Positions 24,545-37,643 of a stretch of 64,000 nt of DNA are shown here, one piece after another (within the stretch, counting starts at the first letter, position 1; the number at the start of each line of letters is the position of its first letter). The translations under genes and the position numbers were made by a program. The notes beneath the pieces were generated by a model that had not been told where the DNA came from, did not search any database, and was given only the letters and a program-made list of their open reading frames with translations. The DNA is taken from positions 744,001 through 808,000 of the forward strand of contig CALSFV010000031.1 in NCBI GenBank assembly GCA_943737045.1, given 5' to 3'. The stretch is from Parapristionchus giblindavisi. Its lineage: Eukaryota; Nematoda; Chromadorea; Rhabditida; Diplogasteridae.

Positions 24545-26195
24545 TCAAAAATATATCACGCGTGTCGGCGAAGAATCGAGTAAAATCCTTGGGTGTTTGG
24601 CACATTTTTTGACCCCCACATATCAATGCATTTTTTGGTAGTCCATAGGGTCCCTAACAACATGGCTCGAGCTTTTTTCGAGCTTCATCTTCATTTTCAA
24701 CGTCGAGAGACGACGTCAAACTTTTCGGAGGCCAAAATCGGCCAACTTTGGAGCTATGTAGCTCTTCGGGGTGTGGTTTTGGTATCGAGTCGTCAACAGA
24801 AGAATTTCCTGGAATGTCAAGGAGAATGCACCCGCATCATTGGCCGATCGATATTTTTATTAGTATTTTTGCAAATCCATTTTGTTGTATAGTTTTCGTA
24901 AAAATATATGGGCCGAAAGTTTTCAATAGCTCATTCGACAGAGCTTGACGAGAGGATTTCAATGGTATGCTGAACGTATACTTTATCTATATGCGCTCGA
25001 AAGTTATGAGCGTTTCAATATTTTTTTGATCGAGAAATTCGTGTGAATTTCTGCACAATACATCCGGATTGGTTAGTGAACTCATCTATCAACCATCAAA
25101 CCAACTTTGTGTGGTGTAGTGGATAAGGTGTCGGCATTAGCTTTTGACTGTCAGGGGTTCGATCCCCCTCGCCGCAGTTTTCTTTTGCTGATTTTTTAAA
25201 TTTCTAAATGTTTTCGATAAAGCCCTGTCAGAGGTTCAGAGGTTTTTTTTCACCATGGTTCCAATTGTATCCGAAGAGCACTGGGACGAAGTCGAGTGAT
25301 CGACTTCGTCGATTGACCAGGAAAAGAAGAGCTGTGGAGGAGTCGAAGGACTCGGATATGGACGACGGCGTCTTCGAGGAGAGAGAGGACGAGGATGAGG
25401 CGATTCTAGGAAAACCCGAAGATGACTTCATTAGGATGGTAGTCGAGAAAGAGTGTTATGATATATTTTTGTGAATGTTACTCCTCTTTGTTGTCTTGTT
25501 GTAATTTGCATTCATGGTGAGCAATATTCATCGATTGGTTATGAATTAAGAATTAAATTATAGAAATGAATACTAGAAAAATTATCAATAATAACTTTTT
25601 TTTTTAGATTTATTAGAGCAAGAGTAAACATAATTAAAATGAGCGAATTGTTCACATGAGGCACATGAGTGGGTAGATCACTGACTGCGTCACTCTCCTC
25701 TCGTGCGAACGCATGCAATTAAAACCTTGAAATGCTCATAACTTTCGAGCGCATATAGATAAAGTATACGTTCAGCATGCCATTGGAATCCTCTCATCAG
25801 CTCTGTCGAATGAGCTATTGAATACTTTCGGCCTATATATTTTTACGAAAACTATACAACAAAATCGATTTGCACAAATACTAATAAAAATATCGATCGG
25901 CCAATGATACAGGTGCATTCTCCTTGACATTCCAGGAAATTCTTCTGCTGACGACTCGATACCAAAACCACACCCCGAAGAGCTACATAGCTCCAAAGTC
26001 GGCCGATTTTGGCCTCCGAAAAGTTTGACGTCGTCTCTCGACGTTGAAAATGAAGATATGAAAAAAAGCTCGAGCCACGTTGTTAAGGACCCTATGGACT
26101 ACCAAAAAAACGACCTCTGCTCATTTTCGACTTTTTCAATGTGCCACCGTTTATTCGATTCTTACGCGACACGCGTGATATGAATATTTTTTGCT
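24545..26195. mobile_element. 1.65-kb fold-back element with tRNA-like core
   Basis: Arms of about 500 bp (24545-25025 and 25690-26195) are near-perfect reverse complements, and both contain the ATCACGCGTGTCG motif near the ends. Exact termini are unclear. The centre holds GGTGTAGTGGATAAGG near 25110 and GGGGTTCGATCCCCC near 25157, which resemble tRNA A and B boxes. The central sequence is also related to elements at 50632 and 60098. It is inserted in an intron of copy 5. Confidence 0.75.
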
Positions 26196-27188
26196 ATAGA
26201 TTATATCATTTTATAACGATTGTGCATCTAAAGTTCAGAGAACGTTAAATTAGATAACGTACTGTAGAAAATGTAGCTTGAAGAGTCCATGTAATGATAC
26301 CGAGTGTAGATGCAGTCCTGATCAGGATCGAATGGTCTGCTGTAGGCCAGAGAAGAAAGGTACCCAATGAAGTATATATCTGATAATGAGCATTATAATT
26401 ACAAATAAATTCAATTGTCGGTCATTCGCTGTAGATCACCATATAGTAGAACACTTCAAAGAAAATATGTACTATCGGTCAAAGTAAAATATTGTATTAA
26501 CTTACTGACGGAAACGTTGATGAAGATTATAACCATCGATAGAACCTTCTGATATTGCTTGCGCTCTCTGTAGAAGTTCACTCCAAGAATTACGCAAAAC
26601 TGAAATGGTTCAATAATTTAAAAATATATTATTAGAAATATTTTTGTAAACACAGGAAACTGACAAAAACTATCCGATAGTAGAGCTTGTCGATCTGTAT
26701 AATCATCTTCTTTTTCTTCTTCCTCTTTATTATCCTTCGTTTCTTCGACCCTTTCCTTCAATCTTATCATTCAATTTGAAGTCCTCTTCCTTTGCAAGGC
26801 TAGCCTCGCATGCTGGAATACGAACAGAAACCATGATCGGACATGACTTATTCTCCACCATTTCTCATTGAAGGTCCACTAGTGAATCGGTTATCCGATG
26901 TACACGCCCACTTCAAGTGAAATGTCCTAAAGGGGGCTATAGCCAATTGAATTTGAGTGGACAAATGGTTGAATGAAGAGCAATAGAGTGCATTATTACT
27001 ATTATTAATAGTTGTCTCATGGTATGCAATATCATGATTATACTATAAAAGATGATGAAAATAAAAATATTACGATATTACAGTGATCGTTGCACACTTT
27101 CAAGGAAAATATACAATTGGTTTTTAACAATAGTTTATGCACACTTCAAATTGGGATTTATCCATAAGGATCAAACAAAAGAAATGAA

Positions 27189-30100
27189 TTAATTCGTGCG
27201 AGAACCACTGCAATCTCCAAGCTGCATGAAGAGTGCAAAACAAGTCACCATGACCGATAGGGTCTGAATGATAATGAATAAAAGATCTATATGACCAAAG
27301 TCTTACAGTAAGAACGAGCGGCTTTGTGACAATGGCAAATCCCCAGATTGACACACCGAGATTCGTCTGATCCAAATGACAAACGAATGCAAGAGCTGTA
27401 TGATACACCTACATTTATAATAATATTACTGTTTACGAATAACATTAATACTTACATTGGGGCGATATGGGAACCAAATGAGAGTGTTTGCGCACAAAGC
27501 TGATTTCGTTTCATAAATCTGTGAAAATCGATATTGATTCATATTCTACAACTATTGATTAAACCGTTGTGTGCAGTCGGGAAGGTCCAATAGTTAGTGT
27601 CGCAAATGAACAAACACAGAAACATATTAGAGGAAGGGCGAAGAGAAGACCCTGTATGTATCCATGAATGTATGTACTTGAATAAAGGATAGCGTAAACT
27701 CTCTTCTAGACAATGTGCATGAGAGAGTATATCCAGAGTTTTACATCATTTGCCTATGAATCTTATCATACTCCGGAAAAACTCACAAAGACTCGAGATG
27801 CATATGTATTAATCTGATTTCGGAATAGCATAAACATAGCAAGAACTGTCGTAGGAATAATAGTGGCGATCATCACAAATGCGAAACGCTTAAAAATATC
27901 ATGATTGTAAATCCACAAAAAAATTCTTACATGGAACATGTGATCAAGGGCTCTTTACACATTCAGTAAGGCGATTGTGAGTCTGAATTGATCTTCCATT
28001 ATATTCCATACACTCAATTCAATTCAATAGACTAATGAACAAAGGTAGTTTCCCCAATATGTTATTTTATTTCATTGCCTACTGGAGGATTGCAGAATTT
28101 TTTGACTCAGGTAATAATTGAGACAAATTACAGCCCCCTTAGGGTTCTATTTGGGATCGTAAAAATGCTAAAAAATAAATATTTTAAAAAAAAACAGCAC
28201 TAAAATGTTTTTCCGTACTATAAAATGTATTCCGTACTAATTTCCGTGTATGTATACCAATATAAATGCACCGTGGCTCACTTTGATTAGAGTGAGAAGA
28301 TAATGACATAGTGCTTCATCCGATTGTATATGTTCATCACAGCTGATCTGTATTATTTATTTTACAGGTATCACTTGTTTTTGGATTACAAAATAGATCA
28401 TTAATAATAATTTTAACATCCTCTGCCCTTTGAATTTAAGTTTTTAAAAAATGCCGTCATGCCAATTATTCAATATACCTGTCTGACTTGATCATTGAAG
28501 TGCATGAACTCATAGTTAGTGGCGTAAACGAAAAGAGGTAAAGACCGATAAAGCGACGCTCCAACAAATGAATGTGTACATATGAGATAATTGCATGATA
28601 AGAACCAACGACGGTTTTGGCCAAACATCTGAAACTGTGAACGCATTGGAAAACCACCAAAATATTATGAGATTGACCATCTGATTGGATACAACTTTAA
28701 AGCAAAAATTACATGCTACTATTGTAAATTTTTAAATATGAACTAATTGTAACTCGACCACGCTGAAATAAGTAATACTTGAGAAATTCTGAAAATCAAT
28801 ATTTCTTTTTAAAAAATCGATAAATCATGATGATGAAAAAAACTCTTAAAAAATTTTTTTGCGTAGACAAAATTTTGCTTGGAACTTAAAAAAACTAATT
28901 CGACACTTTAAGCATTCCTTACTAATATAGTGTACTAATTTTTCCGTTAGAGATAGCCCAGAATCTATTGCATACTCTTGCAAAGTTTCAATTCAAATTT
29001 TGTTAAGGAATGGGATTCGGCCACTACGATCACAAAAAATTTCGCCGATTCGAACCTCGGCCCGACGAAAAAGTTTTATCGATTTTTACTTTTTTGAATG
29101 TTTACTTTTTTAAATTTCTCAAGTATTATAGATCATCGTAATCAGCGTGGGCCGAATTAGTTTAAATACATTAAAAAAATTTTTAGCTTTTCCAAGCATA
29201 ACTCGACCCCAGTCAGATGTCATATTTCTCTGTTATTTCAATCCCATTTCATCTTATCTGTTCTCGGAAAATGGAAGCGCCATGATAAACATTCTCGCTT
29301 TCTAATTTAATTAAAGTGCTCGTGGCCCTTCAAAGCCGTCTTCTCATATACGTTTATGGTATATCCGTGTAAATATTTCCCACCTTCGGTATTTCATCTG
29401 AAAAGAAATCCGAGATCGAAATTATTCCAATTCAAACTATTAAGATGACATTATGGACGAATATTATGAAAGTAACAAAACGAAAGTATCGAATGATGAT
29501 CTGAAGATGTTTGTCGATGTCGATGAATACCTAATCCCTAAAAATATTAATAATAATGTATATTTATTTTTAATATTCTTTCAAAGGAACTGAATAAAAT
29601 AGACCTTGTTTGAATCATAGATCTGTTTGAGCATCTTACACGCTTGTCCGGACGATTGCCAATGTGCGAGGAAAAGCTAAAATATAGGGTTTCATATTCG
29701 AGATTGATGATTACCGTTGAAAGAGTTGCTTGTAGGGTCCATGTAAAACCAGCTAATGTTATTGCCAAAGTGTCTGTGTTAATGGACGATTGTATGTGAG
29801 ATATCCCACATACACGATAAAGTATGTATCTGAAATTGTTTATTTAAATATATTAAACATAATTTATTATTTGCCCGTTAGCACCTTGGACGAAAACTCG
29901 CAGTCGTACACATATGGACTAGAAAGTTAAAAACTAGGGGCATGAATACAATTATTCACGCGGTGAAAATGACTATATCAAGTAATTTATTGTTGCGAAT
30001 TCCTTATAAGATGTCCGGATCGAATACAAATGCAATTATATCGTACTGGTAAATATCGACGTGGATTTTAAGTTAACCTAGTATTTGGATAATAACTGTC

Positions 30101-30893
30101 AAACTCACTCAAGATCGTATTTATTGCAACAATGACCATTGAGAGTACTCTCAGATTTCTACTACGCAGCATTGTAGAAATTTGACACCAAGTATGAAGC
30201 AAAACTGTAATCGTTTTGCGATAATACTTTATCCTCTTACTTACCAGCGTATTATCTTCATATTAGCAGGATATTTCCTTCAGTCTCTGAGAGAATTCTT
30301 GTCTATTTAAAAAAAAGGTCACCATGTGAAACTTGTTTAGAATAAATAGTCAAATAACCACACGGTAACGCTACGTTGTTTTTCTAATTGATCTGTTGCA
30401 AAAGATAAAATCGTTTGTATTTGGTCCAAGTTGACATCCAACAAGTGAGAGTTTTCCAATTGGTGGTAAATACATGTCATTTGTCCTAATTTCCTTTTCC
30501 ATTATAATGTCATTACCTCTCCTATTACTTCTGTATTTGCTGTAGCACCTATCACGGGTGTAACAAACAAATAAACTGAAGCGGGCATATTAGTTGTAAA
30601 TTCTCTAAAATAAAGTAACCTATGAACCGTGTGAGTTGCATCACGATTTCAAACGAAATTTGTGAGAATGTATGGGGAAAATATTTCAGATGATGGAGGA
30701 ACAACTAATATTAAAACAATTACCCAGCAGATCTTATAGAACAAAGTGTCGACTTTGTAGTCGTCTTTCGGTTACACTATTTCTTTGATTGTCATCCTTA
30801 TCCGCATCCACAATATCTTCATCATCACATCCGTCTATTAGCACTTCAGTATGCACCGGGAACTGTAACCGGTATATCGGTCCTCTCCGTCAT
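27189..30893 (-). pseudogene. Gustatory-receptor-like 7TM protein, copy 4 (heavily decayed)
   Basis: All family exons can be found in order, but many are broken. Frame changes are visible in exon 1 just before DDYKVDTLFYKIC (about 30765), in the FCFILGV exon (about 30170), in the NRPL exon (about 29790), in the GLGIHRHR exon (about 29505) and in the short LTECVK exon (about 27955). The FGQNRR exon (28490-28628) shows a pair of compensating shifts. The last four exons are still clean: CLCANT-type (about 27500), VYHTALAFVCHLDQTNLG and TLSVMVTCFALFMQLGDC, with a stop at 27189. At least five disabling changes make this a pseudogene. The even spread of damage suggests it is older than copies 3 and 5. 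Confidence 0.8.
28752..29150. repeat. Degenerate inverted repeat with a B-box-like site
   Basis: CCACGCTGA near 28758 and TCAGCGTGG near 29140, each with a nearby ACTTGAGAAA or its complement, bracket AT-rich DNA. GGTTCGAATC occurs on the minus strand near 29050. It is probably an old tRNA-like MITE in an intron of copy 4. Confidence 0.35.
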
Positions 30894-31887
30894 TGTTAAT
30901 GTAACAGCCAGATGACTAATACCAGTCTGGTCGTTCTTGGCCCCGCCCACTATTGCATCTACCCTCTTTCTTTTCAATAGAGCTGAGTGCCTTGGGTCAT
31001 GAGAGTTGAAATGAAATGAGAATGGGAGGAAGGGAGACGGGAAGGATGGGTAATCAAGGCAAAGACAATGAAACCGGAAACGTTCCCTGACAAACAAAAT
31101 TTATTTAAGGTCCTAAAACAATACCATTTCAAAGATGTTGATTAATTTCATGATCGTTAATTGTCTGAAGGATTGAGTATAACTGAGTTTGTAAATATCG
31201 AGCAACCGATTCAAACAAACTTTAATCAAACACAAAAGAATATTCTCAATTCTTACGTTTTCTATCATCACCAAGTTCCATGAAGAGTGCCAAGCATGTG
31301 ATCATTGCGGATAATGTCTGAAAGTAGAAGGTATTCTTAAGCAATTGTATTCTCTTACTGTATTCTTTTCATTGTATTCTCAACTGCCAATCGCGCAATT
31401 ACTTTCATTAAAAAATTGTCTCTCAAGCTGGAAAAAATAGCTGTAAATGTTTAAGTCGACAAACCGCCAATACGAACTGTTTGGTGACAACGGCGAATCC
31501 CCATATGGAAACACCCAGATTCAATTTGATCAAGATGACAAACGAATGCGAGAGCAGAATGATAGACCTCAAAAGTATAAGTATACTCCACTTCCAAACA
31601 ATTCGTTGCAAATGTCCTATACATTGCATGAGTCTCTCAACTCTGGCCACATTCTCCAAATTTTAAATTCTTTCATTTTCCATCATACACGGCCGGCACA
31701 GAGAACGAAATTTGCTTTGGTAAGAAGTCATTTTATATCCCGTAAACGTTAGAATAGAATACAAATGTTTGCTCACATTTGGTCTGTAGGGGAAACCATA
31801 TATTGGTATTGGCACATAGTACAGACTTGGTTGTATATATCTTAAAATGAGATTATTTTATATACAGTATCATAGGACATGAATATA

Positions 31888-33481
31888 CAGTGCGGGACAT
31901 AATGATATGACACCCCTAAAATTTTGGGATTCTGACCGAATTTTGAATGGAAATCAAAAGTGGTATATACCATTTGTATCCACTCCTTGGATAACTAAGG
32001 TAGCCCACGTATGAGGAAATGCAATTTCCCGGTCAACGAGAAAATAATGATTTTTTCGAAATTTTAACGGGACATAATGATATGACACCCTGATTTTTTT
32101 CATGAGATATTATTTTTTTCGAACTTCTGCATAACAGCAATGATCAACAATAGATTAGCATAGCAATCAATGTTATGGCCCTTCCTCGAGATTGGACCTA
32201 AGATCCGAATGGACATGCTTCCATAGAGGGCAAAAATCACTTGAGGCTCGATGCCGTCCCACTCCTTTTTGATGGCACCCTTCAACTCGGCAACGGATGC
32301 ATACTCTTTGTTGTTATTGTACGCACGAATAACCAGGATGCCCCTCATGTTCTGCATGGGGTTTGCATCGTGGTTGCCCGTAGTGCATGGAAGAACTGGG
32401 ATGTTTCTTAACTATGAACAATGGTTTTGAGTGGAGTTGGTGGCGAAGGAGGCGCCATCTTTCTTCGAGATCAGGTGGTGGACACGGCTCATCCTCATGA
32501 ACAGAACAAGGGTAGTCTGGTGCATCACACGATACTCCCCATAGTCCATCCTGTTGGAGCGGAAGGAGATGGGCGGCATGTCGATTTTTAAGAACGCGCC
32601 CCAGAACATGACCGAAGTTCATCCTGCTGAAATAATGTGATTCCTTGATGAACTCACGTCAGAAGCAGTTATAGCCGTCCGCACTATAGGGGTTGATTTT
32701 CTTTTCATCGGTGAATGCGATCAGAAAACTGATAATTTCAATTTTTTGAACAAAATAACATGCACCGTACTAGGGTGCGTTCTTAAAAATCGACCTGCCG
32801 CCCATCTCCTTCCGCTCAAGCAGGATGGACTATGGGAGTATCGTGTGATGTACCAGACTACCCTTATTCTGTTCATGAGGATGAGCCGTGTCCACCACCT
32901 GATCTCGAAGAAAGACGGCGCCTCCTTCGCACCAACTCCACTCAAAAACCATTGTTCATAGTTAAGAACATCCCAGTTCTTCCATGCCCTACGGGCAACC
33001 ACGATGCAAACCCCATGCAGAACATGAGGGGCATCCTGGTTTATTCGTGTGTACAATAACAACAAACAGTATGAATCCGTTGCCGAGTAAAAGGATGCCA
33101 TCAAAAAGGAGTGGGACGGCATCGAGCCTCAAGTGATTTTTGCCCTCTATGGAAGCATGTCCATTCGGATCTTAGGTCCCAATCTCGAGGAAGGGCCATA
33201 TCATTGATTACTAATCTATTGTTGATCCATTGCTGTTATGCAAAAAGTTTGAAAAAATAATATCTCATGAAAAAATCAGGGTGGTCATATCATTATGTCC
33301 CGTTAAAATTTCGAAAAATCATTATTTTCTCGTTGACCGGGAAATTGCATTTCCTCATACGTGGGCTACCTTAGTTATCCAAGGAGTGGATACAAATGGT
33401 ATATACCACTTTTGATTTCTATTCAAAATTCGGTCAGAATCCCAAAATTTTAGGGGTGTCATATCATTATGTCCCGCACTG
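31888..33481. mobile_element. Fold-back Tc1-like element with two inverted transposase halves
   Basis: It is flanked by TA with terminal repeats CAGTGCGGGACATAATGA. Arms of about 730 bp mirror each other around 32690. Each arm holds the C-terminal part of a Tc1 transposase reading outward. The left arm (minus strand) has TDEKKINPYSADGYNC near 32700, MFWGAFLKIDMPP near 32600, and MQNMRGILV and SVAELKGAIKKEWD near 32340-32260; the right arm (plus strand, 32770-33240) repeats them. These match the Tc1 motifs SDEKKF, VMVWGAF and NLWG..V. The DNA-binding N terminus is missing and the frames are broken, so it is nonautonomous. Confidence 0.85.
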
Positions 33482-34142
33482 TAGATCCGTGGAAAATCGC
33501 AACGGCATAATCGCAAATGTTAAAATCGTAACGATCAAACAGCAAAGCAACCAGTTTTGCTTGATTGAATGCACTTAATTGTAAGATTTGTGCTATGTTT
33601 GCTATTGCGATTTTGCCTTGGCACCATGCTAGTAGTTGAATGACAACCAATTTACAGTTTCATGAAGTTGTGATGGAGAATTGGTCAAAGCATAGAATGA
33701 GAAGAGACAGAAAATGACGAGTGGAAAAGCGCACAGTAGATTCTAAAGGAAGATCATAAATAGCTGGAAATACCCGAACATTGGGAAATGTGGTATTTAA
33801 TAAGTAATTTTATTTACGAAAAGAGTCATACCATTATTTCATATCCGCTGATTTTGTACATTCTCCCAATAAGCCACCCAGGCTAATCTGAATCTCCCCA
33901 CTCTGACAACAGTCTCTCACTTTCTTTGTTTACGAGAGATGTTGCCGGAAGGGCATTTTAAATGAACGTCGGGAGCACATTTGCAAATGAATATGTATAA
34001 CTTACAAAGCTTCTCCAGACAAAATCACTTTCCGATCGTCGTATTAACATGAACAGAGCACAAGTTGTAGTTGGGATAATTGTGACAATCATAATAAAGG
34101 CGTACTTCTGCAAGGAGATTTCATAATTAAATCATTTCTTAA

Positions 34143-34414
34143 AGAAGGAGACCCTTGAGTTGGCATGACTGACTCCTGCAACGATTAACATGGGACAGAA
34201 TGTTAATAGCGTTAGTGACAATGGGAAAGTGAGAGTCAAGTATGCAAATCGGATAGACACTCTATACTTGCCTGAAAAGTTGTACTTTCAATGCGCATAA
34301 CAAGCGTCAAACATATCATCGCTCAATATGAAATATGTCGTTCGGTTCGTGTGATAAATCTCTATCATTCTACCCGAACAGCATTGTTACGAAAAAACTC
34401 GAGGGTCTCCATCT
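34143..34414. mobile_element. TTAA-type MITE, 272 bp
   Basis: TTAA is present on both sides and the terminal repeats are AGAAGGAGACCCTTGAG and its near complement. It shares termini with the tRNA-bearing elements but I see no B box. A related copy is at about 49590-49846. It lies in an intron of copy 3. Confidence 0.75.
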
Positions 34415-36815
34415 TTAAATTGTCATATTGCCGAATTAAGCCATAATCAGTTGATGAGCGGAAATGAGATTAATATCAAAAGATTTTTTTATAAATCTCA
34501 AATTTGAGCATACATGAAACATTTCATCGAGTCGCTGCACACAAACAGTCAACCGTACATGGATCTGCATTTATTCATTATTCAAAATGGTTAATAATAT
34601 TTTCCAATAAGAAAATGACCCCACTAATCTACATAAAACTCTGCCTTACTTGAACTACTTTATTATCCTTTTTCTTTGTCTCTTTTTTTCATTTCTTTTG
34701 TAGCTTTATCTCATGACCAATCGGATTGTCAGTAATTTAAAAATTCTATAAAAATTTTAAGTGGTCCGTACCTTCATTAAACGAAGAAGATCATCACATA
34801 AACTATTATCAGTTTCATTCGATGTACTCACAGCAATCTGAAATTTTTTTCGTAAATCGCACACAATTTTTCAAAATTCTTTTTTTTAAAATTTCTTGCA
34901 CAAAGAGACGAGTGTCAATGTAAGTCCAAAATTGTTTATAAAACAAAAGATAAATAACAAAATCGTTGATCCGCTACCATGAAACATGTCTTACCGCTCG
35001 CACTTGATCATTGTAGTGCAGAAATTCGCAGTTGGTAGAGTGGACGAAAAGGGAAAATACAAAAAGAGCAACTCCCCAACAAATGAGTGAATATACATTT
35101 GATAGCTGGGCGATGATAAATAACCGACGATTACCAAACATCTGAAAATATCCGTAGTCAGAAAAAAATGAAAAAGGTATTATTATTTTGAAATATTTGA
35201 CAATAAACTATTTACTCTATAACATGTTTTGTCTAAGATAAAGTGTTGTCCGAGTTTCCAATATTCTTCACGCGTGTAAATTTATCAGAAAACATAAATG
35301 AGAGCAAGATTTGATTAAAGACTCACCACAGGTATTTCTTTATCCATGAATCCGATAGTCCCAGTTCCGACTTGATTGTGGATGATCATTGCCACTTCAT
35401 AGACAAGAATAATAACTGTTGCACCATAGTATGTTCTAACTATTCTCTTTAGTTTATGTCGATATTCTTGAATACCAAGGCCCTATAAACACTGTGATGT
35501 GGTTATGTATTCTAAATTCTTTCTTCTTTTCTTTCTATGCACTATATTTATACTCTAACAACGCGATACCTTTTCTTTACAAAAATAGAAGTCAAATGGT
35601 ACGATTAAAAACAGTTTTGATGTGGTATCGATACCCTCGAACATTAGGATGACAATATGTGGGAGAAGTCTAATTCTTCATGTTTTTTTTTTCACTGATT
35701 ACAAACTTTGTTTGCACTGTATATTAGGTTGAGCATCTTATCCGCTTCTCCTGATGTCTGCCAGTAAGCGAGGAATAACTAAAAAAAGATTAAATAGTAA
35801 GGACAATTTCAAAATCTCCGCTGTTTAGACAAACTCTCGTAGAGATCAAGTGAGAGATTATAAGAAGAGCGGAGAGTTTAATATAATAAAATAAAGTTAT
35901 TCTTGAATACCGTTGAAATGGTTGCTTGAAGTGTCCAAGTAATATGACTCAATGTTATTGCTAAATAGTCGGGATTGACTGGACGTCGATAACAGAGCAC
36001 AATTATGTAGATGATGAAGTACGAGTCTGAATATTACTCTAATTAATATTAACAATAAAAGTAAGGCACACATTGCGACTTTTTTTGGAAAACCCATCAA
36101 TGTATGATATTACATAAACGGTATCAAACGAGATATCAAAAAGGGGGATGTGTTATTTAATATTATAATATTTACGCAAAGCTCACTGATAATAACATTT
36201 ACTCCAATTATGAATATGGAAAGTAATCGAAGGGACAATGGACGGCTTTTGTAGAAATTGACGCCAAGAACGAGACAAATCTAAATTTTGTTGATCTTTG
36301 TATAGTTTAAACAAAACATAAATCGTTTCTTTTCTGCAGGGTTAACAGCTGATATTGGGTAGAGAAAAAATACCTTCTAATCAATTTGTGTGTATTATAT
36401 GTATACCAAAAATCTAACAAACGAGGTAGGGATGAGGCAAATACAATAAATATTAAAAATAAAATAAAATATAAAGTCAATGAACTCACATAACATATTC
36501 TATAGAAGAGTCCGTCAATCTTATAATCATCTTCATCATCTTCCTTGTCATCAGAAGTTTTTCCTATTTCCGTCTTCACGTCCCCTTCAGTCAAATCGGC
36601 GCTTGATGAATCAATCTGTACGATACTATGACGAGGTACGGTATTCGGGTCCAATCCATCTGGTCGCGGGGGCATAACTATGAACGCCGGGACGAGATAT
36701 CGTGAACTGAGCGATTTCATAGACGATTTGAACACAACTGACAACCATCAAGTGGAAATTGAGAAGAGGAAGAACGAGAGATTGTTATGTCGTTGATATC
36801 AGACTTGTTGAACAC

Positions 36816-36898
36816 TTCTTTCTCTTCCTCTACCTCTTCCTCCCTCTACCTCTTCCTCTTCCTTTACCTCATCCTCTTCCTCTCTCTTCCACTCTGTC
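36816..36898. repeat. Polypyrimidine (CTCTTCC)n tract
   Basis: About 80 bases are almost pure C/T, with irregular TCTTCC units. It lies about 70 bases upstream of the copy 3 start codon, on the opposite strand to transcription. Confidence 0.8.
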
Positions 36899-37013
36899 CA
36901 TCATTTCGTGTACATCTCGCGTGGAGTAGTATCATTTAAAATCTGGAAGAAGTAAACATTCAATCTCCTATTTACATTCTTATTTATGAGATCACTGTCC
37001 TGAACTCACAATT

Positions 37014-37370
37014 ATGTGTTTCATATTTTCCATTCATGATAAGGACCTCCTCAAAAATTCCAAACGAAAGCAAAGCAAAACAATGCATAGCTTATTTTCA
37101 GGTTTAGTACCGAGGACGATTAGTATTGTTTCCGATCGTAGATCAGTTCTGCTGAGATTCAATCGATTAATATACTCATTGGAGTATCTTCACTCATCTG
37201 ATAATCTTTTCTTATTGCTAGATTTTCCCTTTCCCAACACATTTATTGTTAGATATATCGACATGCCTGATAAAGTATGCTTTGAAGACAGGTTATTTTT
37301 GTCTAGTGATGCTTACTCCGAACTTAACAAAAGTAATGAATTTATTGAGTCAAAGTTAAATTATTTATAA
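37014..37370 (+). CDS. Unassigned 118-codon open frame
   Basis: An ATG-to-stop frame between copies 2 and 3, on the opposite strand to the array. The residue composition is unremarkable (some hydrophobic stretches, no repeats). I recognise no domain and no splice-linked exons. It may be a chance frame. Confidence 0.15.
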   Translation: MCFIFSIHDKDLLKNSKRKQSKTMHSLFSGLVPRTISIVSDRRSVLLRFNRLIYSLEYLHSSDNLFLLLDFPFPNTFIVRYIDMPDKVCFEDRLFLSSDAYSELNKSNEFIESKLNYL

Positions 37371-37643
37371 TAAATGTGTATTTATTAAAGCAAAATCAAC
37401 ACGAAAGAAAAGTAAAAAACACAAAAATCAATTTCAGTAATAATCCCTTCATAACTTCCTGGAGACATCGCGAGATAGGTTTCCATCACCGAAAATATAT
37501 AATAACGATTTATGCTACAACAAAAATTGAATGCTCAGAACATAATTTAAAATTCCCGGATGTACTCTCTATCTTCCGGAATGTGAGAGTATGGCCATTT
37601 TGGTGAGTTTTTCTAATTAATTTACTGCTTTTGGATTTTTTAT

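Larger units (their letters stand above)
20651..26834 (-). pseudogene. Gustatory-receptor-like 7TM protein, copy 5 (5' frameshifts)
   Basis: A recognisable start at 26834 is followed by an acidic N-terminal exon with two frame changes (about 26775 and 26712), then an intact FCVILGVNFY exon near 26595. The DIYFIGYLS exon has a 1-bp shift near 26325, within the PFDPD segment. From the LFLAYWQSTSEA exon (about 24000) to the stop at 20651, all ten exons read cleanly. They include GIGIHHHRRH, FGDRRLFIIVQ, INDEKHRQSDEA, RYAFLMIATIIP and the final TLSVMVTCLAMFMQFGDC. Introns are swollen by inserted elements at 22139, 22479, 24030 and 24545. Damage confined to the first exons suggests recent inactivation, or a gene that now starts downstream. 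A sequencing error is possible, though neighbouring genes show none. Confidence 0.7.
31246..36744 (-). pseudogene. Gustatory-receptor-like 7TM protein, copy 3 (single frameshift)
   Basis: Exon 1 starts at 36744 and ends DDYKIDGLFYRIC. The following exons are clean and ordered: FCLVLGVNFYKSRP (36260), LFLAYWQTSGEADK (35775), GLGIQEYRHKLKR (35480), FGNRRLFIIAQLSN (35140), STSNETDNSLCDD (34830), KYAFIMIVTIIP (34105) and a TTKSVLCANTNIWFP exon (31840). The penultimate exon has a 1-bp insertion near 31532: after CHLDQ the frame is lost, and it resumes as NLGVSIWGFAVV. The last exon reads TCLALFMEL and then diverges, so the conserved QFGDC end is also gone. The intron before the TTKS exon holds a 1.6-kb Tc1 fold-back element. 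It is probably a recent pseudogene; an assembly indel alone would not explain the altered C terminus. Confidence 0.7.

Noticed and set aside
25100..25170. Functional tRNA gene
   Set aside because: A-box and B-box-like sequences are present, but the anticodon stem and acceptor stem do not pair, and the block sits in the centre of a fold-back transposon with relatives elsewhere.
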